Shown piece by piece: positions 41,080 to 49,900 of a stretch of DNA of 64,000 bases (position 1 is the first letter of the stretch; the number at the start of each line of letters is the position of its first letter). The DNA is from Chitinophagaceae bacterium (GTDB lineage Bacteria; Bacteroidota; Bacteroidia; Chitinophagales; Chitinophagaceae): contig JADJTY010000001.1 of assembly GCA_016710935.1 (NCBI GenBank), positions 186,001 through 250,000 of the forward strand. Direction: 5' to 3'. The position numbers and the translations under genes were made by a program. The notes under the pieces were generated by a model. It searched no databases, was not told the DNA's origin, and worked only from the letters and a program-made list of their open reading frames with translations.

Positions 41080-42003
41080 ATGTTCATGCATAGCATACTG
41101 CTGCTTATCAGTATTGTAATACCGGTTTTAAGTTTGTTTGTTTACCCGGCAATAACCCGGGAAATATTCAGCGACCTGCGGTTTTTGCGGATACTGCATT
41201 ACGTAGCCCTGGCTTTGCTTGGCTTTGCACTTTACTTTTCCAATCAGGATCTTGCCCCATATTTTTCGCAGCAGCAACAATGGCTGGTTTTTCCTTTGTT
41301 TATTATAGCATTGGTTTACGCAGCAGTCTTTGCCATCATCACAAACAATATTGCAGATATTGAAACCGATAAAATTTCAAATACAGAAAGGCCGCTGATA
41401 AAAAGAACAGTTAAGCAGGGACCTTATTTACTGGCGGGTGTTTTATGTTTGGCATATTCACTTATACTTTCATTGCTTGTTAACAGCACGATGTTTTACT
41501 GCATTGTTATAATCAGCGCCGGATATTATATTTATTCGTGCAAACCTTTCCGGTTAAAAAGAATTCCATTCATAGCTAAGTTGTTAATCGGTTTTAATTC
41601 ACTGGTAGTTGCTGTTTGTGGTTTCGTACTTGCAGGGGGAAGCCTCGTTGATTTCCCCGTTATTTGGGCGGTGTTTATTGTGTTGCCTTTATCGCTGGCA
41701 GCAAATTTTGTGGACCTTAAAGACACTGCCGGAGATGGGAAAACCGGAATAAAAACACTACCCGTTATGTTGGGAGAAAGCAGGGCCATTCATTTAATTG
41801 CTTTCTTTACAGTTTGTACCTACCTGATGGCGGCTGTTATCATTAACCTTATATGGGTATACCCAATGTGTGGTATCATGACAGTCCTGCATATAGTTTT
41901 GCTTTATCGTAAACCCTATAATGAAAAGCCCATTTTCCTCATTTATATTTCAGCCTTGTTTGGATTAAACATAATATTGCTGTTCAATAAATATTTAGCC
42001 TGA
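41080..42003 (+). CDS. UbiA-family membrane prenyltransferase
   Basis: About 307 residues from ATG 41080; the in-frame ATG at 41005 is rejected because the tsf terminator lies inside that extension. About eight or nine membrane helices. Both Asp-rich motifs are present: N-x-x-x-D-x-x-x-D in NNIADIETDKISNTERPLIKR and D-x-x-x-D in NFVDLKDTAGDGKTGIKTLPV, with YSCKPFRLKRIPF between them. UbiA enzymes move a prenyl chain from its diphosphate to an acceptor, or cyclise it. First gene of a four-gene run with a terpene-cyclase-like toroid and a CrtC-like protein. The acceptor is unknown. Confidence 0.87.
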   Translation: MFMHSILLLISIVIPVLSLFVYPAITREIFSDLRFLRILHYVALALLGFALYFSNQDLAPYFSQQQQWLVFPLFIIALVYAAVFAIITNNIADIETDKISNTERPLIKRTVKQGPYLLAGVLCLAYSLILSLLVNSTMFYCIVIISAGYYIYSCKPFRLKRIPFIAKLLIGFNSLVVAVCGFVLAGGSLVDFPVIWAVFIVLPLSLAANFVDLKDTAGDGKTGIKTLPVMLGESRAIHLIAFFTVCTYLMAAVIINLIWVYPMCGIMTVLHIVLLYRKPYNEKPIFLIYISALFGLNIILLFNKYLA

Positions 42004-42007
42004 AAAA

Positions 42008-43057
42008 ATGCCTGCTGTTAAATATAAACATTTCGGAAAGTTTACTAAAACTGTGTGTATAATAGCGGCTGTTTTTATTTGCAACCTTTTTTTCACGACC
42101 GCTAATACAAGGTGTAATATTGAAGAGATAAAGCACTCGCAGGAAAAAGCTTTGAACTTTTTAAAGAACATTCAGCGAAATGACGGGGCCATTTGCGATA
42201 CTGTTAATCCGCTTTTTGAAACCTGGGAAACTATACTGGCTGTATCGGCTATCTACAGATCAAATCCTGATACAAATCTTCCGGCTGTAAAAAAGGGCTT
42301 ATTTTTTTTGGCAAGTAATGAAAACAGCGAAGGGCTTATCTGCCATAATCAAAAGTGTAAAAAAGTCTATTGCCTCGAAACCACGGCAGTTTATTTTAAC
42401 CTGTTAAAACTAACAGGCAAGAACGATAAAGTAATAACCGGATCACAAAGAATAAGTACTTTTCAAAAGCAAACCGGCGAGTGGGAGATAGGCAATCCTG
42501 ATGTAACGGTTCAAAAAGACTTTCCTTCTGTAACGGCCTTTGTACTTAACCTGTTGCATAATGAAGGTGTTGAACCTGTATTTAAAAAAGAAGCAATTAG
42601 CTGGCTTTTAAAAAAGCAAACCCCGCGAGGTGATTGGGGTTCTTCCTGGGAATATTATGGTTGTCCGGCCTATGCATTATGGCCGGTCATCAAAGTACTT
42701 CAAAATGAAAATACGAAGGAATCCAGGTTGGCAAAGGATAAAGCCGTTGCATTTATCCTGGCTGCACAAAATAAAGATGGGAGCTGGTTTTATAAAGATG
42801 CTGCATTTCAAAAGCAAACATCTGCTGCATTGCAAACAGCCCTGATGCTTTCGGCTTTACAAAATGCAGGGCTAAAAAATAATGCGATTATTTTAAGGGG
42901 CATTAATTTCCTGGTCAACAATCAGCAAAGAAACGGAAACTGGGATGGTGGTTATTTTCCGATACCGGAAAAAAGGTATAGTAAACAGGAGTATGTTTTT
43001 GCTACAGCAATTGCTGCAGACGTAATGCATACTTTTCTATTCAACAATAGTAAATGA
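42008..43057 (+). CDS. Exported terpene-cyclase-like alpha/alpha-toroid protein
   Basis: A 349-residue protein with an N-terminal signal or anchor (TVCIIAAVFICNLFFTTA, residues 15-33). The rest is built of repeated helical pairs with QW-like motifs: FLKNIQRNDGAI, WLLKKQTPRGDWGSSWE, FILAAQNKDGSWFY and FLVNNQQRNGNWDGGYF. This is the fold of squalene-hopene cyclases and prenyltransferase beta subunits. No DXDD protonation motif is seen, so cyclase activity is doubtful. It starts 4 nt after the UbiA gene and overlaps the next gene by 4 nt. Confidence 0.8.
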   Translation: MPAVKYKHFGKFTKTVCIIAAVFICNLFFTTANTRCNIEEIKHSQEKALNFLKNIQRNDGAICDTVNPLFETWETILAVSAIYRSNPDTNLPAVKKGLFFLASNENSEGLICHNQKCKKVYCLETTAVYFNLLKLTGKNDKVITGSQRISTFQKQTGEWEIGNPDVTVQKDFPSVTAFVLNLLHNEGVEPVFKKEAISWLLKKQTPRGDWGSSWEYYGCPAYALWPVIKVLQNENTKESRLAKDKAVAFILAAQNKDGSWFYKDAAFQKQTSAALQTALMLSALQNAGLKNNAIILRGINFLVNNQQRNGNWDGGYFPIPEKRYSKQEYVFATAIAADVMHTFLFNNSK

Positions 43058-44061
43058 GAAAGATATTTTTTGTTACTGTTTTTATTTTCAGTCTTTTTGG
43101 CTGCACTACAAGCCGTGTTACAGAAAAAGATGCTTTAATTTTTCCGGAGGCTGATAAAGGAAAGTGGTGGATCATCAATACAATTTTACAGGATAGCAAC
43201 GGGAAAGATGTACATTTTAATTCGCTGGTAAGCATCGATAAAACAGGTGGAAAAAATTATGCAGCATGTTTTGTTTCTGTGTGGAGTGAATTTGATAATG
43301 CATATTATACCGCAACACGGATCGCCGGCGTGCCAGGAATGAAATTCAATAAAAAATTTCCACTACGGATTAGGTTCCCGGGCAATGATTCACTGGCAAT
43401 GGAATGGAGCCTCGTATTAAAGCGTAATGGTTTAAATTTTTTGACTGCGCTTAATAATAAAACAAAAACTTTGCCGAAAGATTATACAGAGCTAACAGTT
43501 GGTTTTAATAAGCAAATGCCATTTGCCGTTTCCTCAATAAGTGCTTCGCCGGAAGCCTGGGCTGTTAATCCGATATCGGCAGCTGTTAAAATTAGTGGCA
43601 ATATGCAATCGTCTGCTGTAAATGATTTATTGATCCGTGTTTTTTCCGATAAAGAACTATTACTGAAAAGATCTTCCGAAACTTATGTGCATTGGCTGGA
43701 CCTGACTTTAAATGCCGGTAAACAACTCAGCGTATTATTTAGTACAGATGCAACAGCAAATGTTAAAACCGAAGCAGTTTTGCTTTGGGATGAATATGGA
43801 AATATTATGGCACGTCCACAAATTACGCTGCAACAAACAAGCAATGATAATATCCAGGCAGGCTCATTAACAAAACCGTACCCGTTGTTATTTTCTGTTA
43901 ATTTACCGGACCAGCATTTAAACATTACGGTTAAGCCAAGAAAGGTTGAGCAGGAAATAGCAGCAAATAAAAATTCGTTTTGGATGGGGGCAGTTGAAGC
44001 AATAGATAGTCTGTCAGGACAGCGGGCAGGTAAAGGCAACCTGTTTATATTTAAACAATAA
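43054..44061 (+). CDS. CrtC/AttH-like lipocalin-fold lipoprotein
   Basis: A 335-residue protein with a lipoprotein signal (FIFSLFGC, lipidation near C17). Two beta-barrel-like halves: the first with GKWWIINTILQDSNGKDVHFNSLVS, the second ending in FWMGAVEAIDSLSGQRAGKGNLFIF, where the final 'W-x-G-A-V ... G-x-G-x-L' is the closing pattern of carotenoid 1,2-hydratase (CrtC) and AttH proteins. These bind or hydrate terpenoid chains. It overlaps the toroid gene by 4 nt. The combination points to envelope-side processing of a prenyl lipid, which is inference. Confidence 0.72.
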   Translation: MRKIFFVTVFIFSLFGCTTSRVTEKDALIFPEADKGKWWIINTILQDSNGKDVHFNSLVSIDKTGGKNYAACFVSVWSEFDNAYYTATRIAGVPGMKFNKKFPLRIRFPGNDSLAMEWSLVLKRNGLNFLTALNNKTKTLPKDYTELTVGFNKQMPFAVSSISASPEAWAVNPISAAVKISGNMQSSAVNDLLIRVFSDKELLLKRSSETYVHWLDLTLNAGKQLSVLFSTDATANVKTEAVLLWDEYGNIMARPQITLQQTSNDNIQAGSLTKPYPLLFSVNLPDQHLNITVKPRKVEQEIAANKNSFWMGAVEAIDSLSGQRAGKGNLFIFKQ

Positions 44062-44069
44062 GCTCAGTT

Positions 44070-45311
44070 ATGCTAAAAAGAATTCAAAGGCTGTTTATTA
44101 AAACGGTTGACCAGGTTGAAAACCAGCAGGTCTCTTTTACCAGGTATTATTTTTTATTTGCAGCAATACTGGCGGTGCGCCTGGCACTTGAGTTTTTTTC
44201 GAGTCGCCGGTTATTTACCATCGATGATATTTTGCACATCGGGCTTTGGTTTATTTTTATTGTGCTGGCATTCCTGGTACAGTTACATCTTTTCTCCGGC
44301 GAAAAAATCATAAAAGTAGCAAAGCTGGTGATCGTGTTTTTCAGTATCGCTCTTACAGCCCCCATTATCGATTTGATTATTACCGGCGGTGTTGGTGCCA
44401 AAATGAATTACCTCTCTTTACATTCCTGGAAAGATGTTGCCTGGTCGTATATTACTGTTGGCGGTTCCAGTTTATCTCGTGGTGCAACACCGGGCATACG
44501 GATTGAAATTGCATTGTTGGTGATAGCCAGTTTTAATTACGTACGTACCAAAAAGAACAGCATACTCAAGGGGATCATTGCGGCTGTTTCTATTTACACG
44601 GTTTTGTTTTTATCGGGGGCCGTGCCCCTTTTGCTTGGCTACATTGTAAATACGTTTCACTTACAATATCAGCCTGATGACCAGAGTACCGTATTGCTAT
44701 TGCTGATGCTTGATATCTTTCTTTTGTGCTTTGCATTCTTCAGGCATTCACCATCAAAAATTTACAAAATATCAGGTGCTGCTCCGTGGTTTGCTGTTAC
44801 ACTTGCTTTACTGTTGGCTGGTTTTGGAGCTTCACTTTCTTTAAAGCATTATCCCGCTAACTGGACATTATCACCCACTACTTTGTTTTGGTTTCCGCTG
44901 CTATTAGCATGGAGTGCTTTTTTTGCTGCGTATGCCGGAGTACAAAAAATACAAAGCAGGACAGCAGATAAAAAACAATATAACCTTATTAAAAACGGAC
45001 TGGTACTTTTACTGCTTATTGTCAGTAGCATGCTGTCGGCTAAAATATTTTTTTCAACCGCATTAATATGGGGTTTACTTTTTCTTTTATACGAGCCCCC
45101 ACTTGAACTAAAAAAAAAGCCAATACTTTGTAATGTAATGGAAGCTATGATATTGCTTGCTGCAGCATTTACAGGCTTCTGCATTTTTAATGCACCAATG
45201 ATTGGTTTTCCACCGGGATGGATATTGATAATTTTAGCAGCAGGTTTTGCAGGCAGTATTGTTATTACGATATTGCGCAATAAGAGAAATGCTGCTGAAA
45301 AAATTGAATGA
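44070..45311 (+). CDS. Polytopic membrane protein, C-terminal half resembling a UbiA without its Asp motifs
   Basis: A 413-residue protein with about ten membrane helices. The C-terminal 150 residues follow the order of the UbiA protein encoded three genes earlier: TLFWFPLLLAWSAFFAAYAG, then VQKIQSRTADKKQY where the first Asp-rich motif should be, then LLYEPPLELKKKPILCNV matching YSCKPFRLKRIPFIAKL. It ends before the place of the second motif. If related, it is catalytically dead and could be a partner subunit. The N-terminal half is not recognised. Starts 8 nt after the CrtC-like gene. Confidence 0.75.
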   Translation: MLKRIQRLFIKTVDQVENQQVSFTRYYFLFAAILAVRLALEFFSSRRLFTIDDILHIGLWFIFIVLAFLVQLHLFSGEKIIKVAKLVIVFFSIALTAPIIDLIITGGVGAKMNYLSLHSWKDVAWSYITVGGSSLSRGATPGIRIEIALLVIASFNYVRTKKNSILKGIIAAVSIYTVLFLSGAVPLLLGYIVNTFHLQYQPDDQSTVLLLLMLDIFLLCFAFFRHSPSKIYKISGAAPWFAVTLALLLAGFGASLSLKHYPANWTLSPTTLFWFPLLLAWSAFFAAYAGVQKIQSRTADKKQYNLIKNGLVLLLLIVSSMLSAKIFFSTALIWGLLFLLYEPPLELKKKPILCNVMEAMILLAAAFTGFCIFNAPMIGFPPGWILIILAAGFAGSIVITILRNKRNAAEKIE

Positions 45312-45367
45312 GTTCTTTTTACAACAACACTTATGCAATACCTTTATGCAAATTACTGACATAAAGC

Positions 45368-46672
45368 ATGAAGAACAATCACCATTTTAAACGCTGGTTT
45401 GGTGCCAGGGTTATTATAATCATTACTACAGTCTTTTTTTCACTACCCGCTATATCTCAGGTAACTATATGGTCAGTTAACTTTAATAATGGCTGCACCT
45501 CCAATTGCCTTGCCAGCACTTATGCAGGCTGGACAATACAAAACAATGTTGGTGGTGTAAACGGGGGAGCCCCCAACGATTGGTTTGTTAGTTGTGCAGA
45601 AGAAGGTATTGCGCCTCCCGGCTGCGGCAGCAGTTGTATTGGTGACGCTTCATTGCATATTGGGTCGGATCCCGGAGCCGGAGGTGATATGGGTGCCAGC
45701 TATAATGAAACCGGTGCAACCAATGCAACTTATAAGTTGGTTGTTTCTCCAATAATAAGTACAGTAAACAGGCAAACACTTACGCTTAAATTTGATTTTA
45801 TTGCTTTCGGCAGCAGTGCCTGTAGCGAAGACAGGGCCCAATTACGACTTAGTACAAATGGTGGCGCAACATGGCCTGTTGGATATCAATATTGCCTTAC
45901 CAGTGTTTGTTGCGGAGCCTGCAATGGTTACAGCCAGGGGCAGTGGACTACTTATACTTTAGCATTGCCTGCTGCTTTTGAGGGTAATCCCAATGTACGT
46001 ATTGCTTTTCATTGGATGAATAATGGTAACGGTAGCGGAACAGATCCCTCTGTGGCTATTGATGATATTGTTTTAAGCGGATTGGTTGCACTTTCTGCTA
46101 ATGTGGTAAACTTTAATGCGGTTAAAGAAACTTCCAAAGTCAAACTAAGCTGGACAACCAATTCAGAAACACAGGTAAACCGTTACGAAGTTGAACGCTC
46201 TGCATCAACAGCGGGATTTGCAAAAATTACATCAGTTGCTGCAAAAGGAAATCAGCAACCAGGAAATATTAATTACACAGCAAATGATGCACAGCTTTTT
46301 ACCGCCCCTGTTTTTTACCGGCTTAAAACTGTTGATAACACCGGCGGCTTTAAATATTCAAACATCATTAGGGTAGGTAACAATGCAGCAGGCACCGATG
46401 ATATTACGTTGATTGCAGTAAATGGGGCACAGGGTAACATTAAGGCTTCATTGTGGTCGGGGCATTATCACGACGCAAATATTACCTTATACGATATGGA
46501 AGGTAAACTGATTAAAGATTTTGGGAAAAAACCAATTGTGAAAGGAGAAAATCAACTGTCGTTGTATGTACCCCGGATACCAGTTGCCAATTATATACTA
46601 AAGGTTGAAGTTCCAAAATCGGGAAATAAAAAACCGGTTTCTCTTTCAGGTAAATTTAATTACACTAAATAA
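45368..46672 (+). CDS. Secreted protein with T9SS-type C-terminal tail
   Basis: A 434-residue protein with a signal peptide cleaved near AIS-QVT. An N-terminal Cys-rich jelly-roll domain (about 25-235; FNNGCTSNCLAS, AQLRLSTNGGATWP, PSVAIDDIVLSG, a MAM/laminin-G-like layout) is followed by a fibronectin-III-like domain (VKLSWTTNSETQVNRYEVERS to YRLKTVDNTGG). The C-terminal part (ITLYDMEGKLIKDF ... VANYILKVEV) has the layout of type IX secretion sorting domains. Probably surface-exposed or released. It lies 56 nt after the UbiA-type operon and is perhaps independent. Confidence 0.82.
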   Translation: MKNNHHFKRWFGARVIIIITTVFFSLPAISQVTIWSVNFNNGCTSNCLASTYAGWTIQNNVGGVNGGAPNDWFVSCAEEGIAPPGCGSSCIGDASLHIGSDPGAGGDMGASYNETGATNATYKLVVSPIISTVNRQTLTLKFDFIAFGSSACSEDRAQLRLSTNGGATWPVGYQYCLTSVCCGACNGYSQGQWTTYTLALPAAFEGNPNVRIAFHWMNNGNGSGTDPSVAIDDIVLSGLVALSANVVNFNAVKETSKVKLSWTTNSETQVNRYEVERSASTAGFAKITSVAAKGNQQPGNINYTANDAQLFTAPVFYRLKTVDNTGGFKYSNIIRVGNNAAGTDDITLIAVNGAQGNIKASLWSGHYHDANITLYDMEGKLIKDFGKKPIVKGENQLSLYVPRIPVANYILKVEVPKSGNKKPVSLSGKFNYTK

Positions 46673-46700
46673 CAACACACACAAAGCAATAAAACAGGAA

Positions 46701-46727
46701 GGCTGCCTTTTAAAAGAGGCAGCCTTC
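46701..46727. terminator. Hairpin between convergent genes
   Basis: AAGGCTGCC and GGCAGCCTT form a perfect 9-bp stem. The T tract is weak on the plus strand; it may serve both converging transcripts. Confidence 0.55.
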
Positions 46728-46743
46728 TCATTCAATCAATATG

Positions 46744-47313
46744 TTAATTCCCATCATCTGCCGGGTAAATATTGTCAGCCATTTTCCATTTTCCATTTTC
46801 TTTTGCAAAGGGAACATTGCTCCAAAAAATATCCTTTCCTGAACCTGAGCCTATTTTTAACATAGCTGTGTTACCGGTGATGGTAACTTTATATTTATTC
46901 TTTGATGAAGTATACCACTTATAAGTGTACTCAATTGATTCCTGTCCGCCGGCCCATCGGTCGTAGTCAAAACCTGCCGGTAATTCCTCATCGGGGTATT
47001 GCTTAAAACTGCTGTCAGACTGTTTAAAATGTAACTGTTCTGCTTTTATGTATGCTTCGCCAACATAGGGCACGCTGCCGCGTAAATAAGTAAAATATTT
47101 TTCTACCTCCTTCCATTGAATTTGATAAGGCGGATTGTTGTCTTTTCCTTTGCCTTTATATAATTTGAACGAATTAAATTTTGCTTCGTTCTTTTTATAA
47201 AAACCAAGAAAATCGAAAAATACTTTTCTGATTGCAGCCTGCTCCGCATTTAATTGAGAAAATACAGGCAAAGCAAACAGCAGCACAATTAAACCGGTAA
47301 TTATTTTTTTCAT
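46744..47313 (-). CDS. Secreted protein of unknown function, possibly DUF3828-like
   Basis: A 189-residue protein with a clear signal peptide (MKKIITGLIVLLFALPVFS). The mature part begins AEQAAIRKVFFDFLGFYKKNEAKFNSFKLYKG, contains PPYQIQWKEVEKYFTYLRGSVPYVGEAYI and ends with an NTF2-like strand set (YKVTITGNTAMLKIG, GKWKMADNIYP). This order resembles small DUF3828/NTF2-like secreted proteins; the assignment is tentative. It follows a gene of unknown function transcribed the same way 34 nt upstream. Confidence 0.72.
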   Translation of the reverse strand: MKKIITGLIVLLFALPVFSQLNAEQAAIRKVFFDFLGFYKKNEAKFNSFKLYKGKGKDNNPPYQIQWKEVEKYFTYLRGSVPYVGEAYIKAEQLHFKQSDSSFKQYPDEELPAGFDYDRWAGGQESIEYTYKWYTSSKNKYKVTITGNTAMLKIGSGSGKDIFWSNVPFAKENGKWKMADNIYPADDGN

Positions 47314-47347
47314 GTATAAAAGATTACATTAAACTATATTGCTTGTA

Positions 47348-47902
47348 CTACCTGGCATATACTCCATTTGGAGAAACCACACAAGCCGGTCCGCCGGTAA
47401 TACCAACAGGAGGTACAATAATATTTATAGCTTCGCCATTAATTTTTAAAGTTACTTTTTGTGCATGAATTTCAACACCCTGCTGGTGAAAGGGCGGCAT
47501 GGCCGCCGGCTCACGATTGATGAGATAAGGCGCACTGAAATCACTCATCTCCACTTCAAAAGTATGATCGCCCACAACACATTTGCTGGTTGCTTTATCT
47601 GCTGTTATTTCAATATCAATAGTGGCATTTAAAACCGGGGCCTGTTCAAAGGGCGTGCCTGCAAAAATATTTGGGCCAAAATATTTACCTACTTCTTCAT
47701 TGGTGCTTACAAAGCCCATTACTGCCGGCATGCCTGTTGGATCTGGTTGCCAAAGCACCATACCGCTGGCAGCATTGCCCACCGGCGTATTTACCATGCG
47801 GCCCAGGTGCACTATCAGGTTAGGCATTTGTAAATCGGGTGAAGTAACGGCAACTAAATCGATACCGCCTTCCCAGCTCATCCATTTTGAAACATTTGTC
47901 AT
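47348..47902 (-). CDS. Conserved protein of unknown function
   Basis: A 184-residue soluble protein without signal peptide. It begins WMSWEGGIDLVAVTSPDLQMPNLIVHLGRMVNTPVGN, has a central VLWQPDPTGMPAVMGFVSTNEEVGKYFGPNIFAGTP and a C-terminal VPPVGITGGPACVVSPNGVYA. Gly/Pro-rich loops between predicted strands suggest a compact beta protein. I do not recognise a family or active site. It is the upstream gene of a pair with the secreted protein at 46744. Confidence 0.7.
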   Translation of the reverse strand: MTNVSKWMSWEGGIDLVAVTSPDLQMPNLIVHLGRMVNTPVGNAASGMVLWQPDPTGMPAVMGFVSTNEEVGKYFGPNIFAGTPFEQAPVLNATIDIEITADKATSKCVVGDHTFEVEMSDFSAPYLINREPAAMPPFHQQGVEIHAQKVTLKINGEAINIIVPPVGITGGPACVVSPNGVYAR

Positions 47903-48010
47903 GATTATTTTTTTAAGTTAATTAATATCGAATCAGAACTTTAAAAATATGTATAGCTTTTTATAATTTACATACCCTGAAATGGGTATTTTTAATGAAA
48001 AGATTTAAAG

Positions 48011-48844
48011 ATGGAAATGTATCAATCATATTTTGAGGAGAACAAACAATCCTGGAACAAGCGTACAGCTGTTCATAAAGATTCTGCTTTTTACGACCTG
48101 GCCTCTTTTAAAAACGGCAAAACCTCGCTTAATAAAATTGAGCTGGAAGAGCTTGGAGATGTAACCGGAAAGAGCCTGCTGCACCTGCAATGTCATTTTG
48201 GTATGGATACAATGAGCTGGCAAAGAGCAGGTGCAGTTTGTGTTGGGGTGGATTTAAGCGACGAAGCGATTAATCTTGCTAAAGAAATAAATGCTGAATT
48301 AAAACTCCATACTGAATTTATCTGTGCAAACATCTACGATTTAAAAGATCCTTCTAAAGTGTCTCCGTCAGAGAGATTTATGGAGGCCGGGTTCGATGTT
48401 GTTTTCACTTCTTACGGTACCATTGGGTGGCTCCCGGACCTGGACAGGTGGGCGGAAATCATATCCCATTTTTTAAAACCCGGCGGCATTTTTTATATTG
48501 CCGATTTTCACCCGGCCTTGTGGATGATGGATGATAATTTTACACAGGTTAAATACAGTTATTTTAATACTGAAGTAATTACCGAAGAGATATCCGGTAC
48601 CTATACCGACAGAGAGGCGCCGATCAAATCAGTTGAACATGGGTGGAATCATTCATTTTCGGAAATTTTCAATGCTTTGCTAAAATATGATCTACAGATC
48701 CAGCTTTTTAATGAATTTCCTTATTCTCCCTACAACTGCTTTAATAACCTGGAACAGGGAGCAGATGGTATGTGGCGGATTAAAGGAATGGATGAAAAAA
48801 TGCCCATGATGTATTCTATAAAAGCTACCAAGCTTAATGACTGA
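48011..48844 (+). CDS. Class I SAM-dependent methyltransferase
   Basis: A 277-residue cytoplasmic methyltransferase. SAM-binding motif I is GKSLLHLQCHFGMDTMSW with VGVDLSDEAI as motif II; later strands include VVFTSYGTIGWLPDLDRWAEII and LKPGGIFYIADFHP. The LQCHFG form is characteristic of a Methyltransf_11/23 subgroup common in this phylum. The C-terminal 100 residues (with SVEHGWNHSFSEIFNALL) are typical of that subgroup. The substrate is unknown. No partner gene nearby. Confidence 0.87.
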   Translation: MEMYQSYFEENKQSWNKRTAVHKDSAFYDLASFKNGKTSLNKIELEELGDVTGKSLLHLQCHFGMDTMSWQRAGAVCVGVDLSDEAINLAKEINAELKLHTEFICANIYDLKDPSKVSPSERFMEAGFDVVFTSYGTIGWLPDLDRWAEIISHFLKPGGIFYIADFHPALWMMDDNFTQVKYSYFNTEVITEEISGTYTDREAPIKSVEHGWNHSFSEIFNALLKYDLQIQLFNEFPYSPYNCFNNLEQGADGMWRIKGMDEKMPMMYSIKATKLND

Positions 48845-48870
48845 GATGTTCTGTTTACATTCATTAGAAG

Positions 48871-48956
48871 TTGAACCACATATATAGAAACATAGGTTTG
48901 AACATAGACTTTCTATGTGTTTTTTCTATTGTTTACTTTGTGTCTATGTGGTTCAA
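48871..48956. repeat. Inverted repeat upstream of pyrH
   Basis: TTGAACCACATA and TATGTGGTTCAA are perfect 12-nt arms. A second hairpin, ACATAGA-CTT-TCTATGT (48902-48918), lies within. No coding capacity. Confidence 0.75.
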
Positions 48957-49062
48957 ACCAAACACAGACGAACCAAGCTTTCGGCAATAAAAATATACTG
49001 TGTACTACATAGCTTTTTTATCAGAATCTGTACAATATTATATTAGCCGATAAAACAAAATT

Positions 49063-49095
49063 TTTGATTACCAAATAAGCGAAGTAGTATCTTCG
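49063..49095 (+). promoter_or_regulatory. Candidate promoter of pyrH
   Basis: TTTG at 49063-49066 and TATCTTCG at 49088-49095, 21 nt apart; the same layout and the same TTCG variant as in front of rplM. Confidence 0.6.
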
Positions 49096-49114
49096 CAAAA
49101 AATAACTCCACACA

Positions 49115-49826
49115 ATGCTACCTAAGTACAAACGAATTCTGCTAAAACTTTCCGGTGAATCTTTAATGGGTAATAAAAATTTTGGGTTAGACAGTGAAGT
49201 GATTGCCCGTTATGCACATGACATTAAATCAGTTATTGAACTGGGAGTACAGGTGGCCGTAGTTATTGGAGGTGGCAATATTTACAGAGGTATGAACGAG
49301 GCGGAGAGCGGTATTGAAAGAGCCCAGGGAGATTATATGGGCATGCTTGCAACTGTAATTAACGGGATGGCCCTGCAAAGCGGCATGGAAAAAGCCGGTA
49401 TTTATACCAGGCTGCAAAGGCGCTATAAAAATGGAACAGATAGCCGAACCATATATTCGCAGAAGGGCTATGCGGCATTTGGAAAAAGGAAGAGTAGTTA
49501 TTTTTGGTGCCGGAACCGGTAACCCGTATTTTACAACTGATACAGCAGGCTCGTTAAGGGCAATTGAAATTAAAGCCGATGTTATTTTAAAAGGAACCAG
49601 GGTTAACGGCATTTATACAGCAGATCCCGAGAAAGATCCAACAGCTACAAAGTATGAAACCATTTCATTTGCAGACTGTATTCAGAAAAACCTGAAAGTG
49701 ATGGACATGACAGCTTTTACATTGTGCATGGAAAATAATTTACCCATTGTTGTTTTTGATATGAATACCGAAGGCAATTTGCTTAAAGTGGTTACCGGTG
49801 AAAAAGTAGGCACATTGGTATCTTAA
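49115..49826 (+). CDS. pyrH: UMP kinase, with a single-base frameshift
   Basis: Essential enzyme making UDP from UMP. The first frame gives KYKRILLKLSGESLMG, VVIGGGNIYRG and GDYMGMLATVINGMALQSGMEKAGIYTRLQ, then goes out of register at 49419-49420. The other frame continues AIKMEQIAEPYIRRRAM, RVVIFGAGTGNPYFTTDTAG, KGTRVNGIYTADP and the normal C-terminus. CTGCAAAGG-CGCT has one G more than expected for LQSAIK; removing it restores 236 residues, the family norm. Since pyrH is essential, an uncorrected sequencing error is the most likely reason. A promoter lies upstream and a strong terminator follows. Confidence 0.93.
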
Positions 49827-49846
49827 TTATTAATAGAAAAATTTAA

Positions 49847-49882
49847 AAAGCGGCTGCATATTTATGCAACCGCTTTTTTTTT
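49847..49882 (+). terminator. Intrinsic terminator of pyrH
   Basis: AAAGCGG-CTGCATATTTATGCAA-CCGCTTT with an inner TGCATA/TATGCA pairing, followed by a run of T. Confidence 0.88.
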
Positions 49883-49900
49883 ATCTTAACTTAATAAAAC

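Noticed and set aside
48945..48960. tRNA T-loop-like GGTTCAAACC
   Set aside because: It is one arm of the inverted repeat at 48871-48956; no acceptor or anticodon stems.
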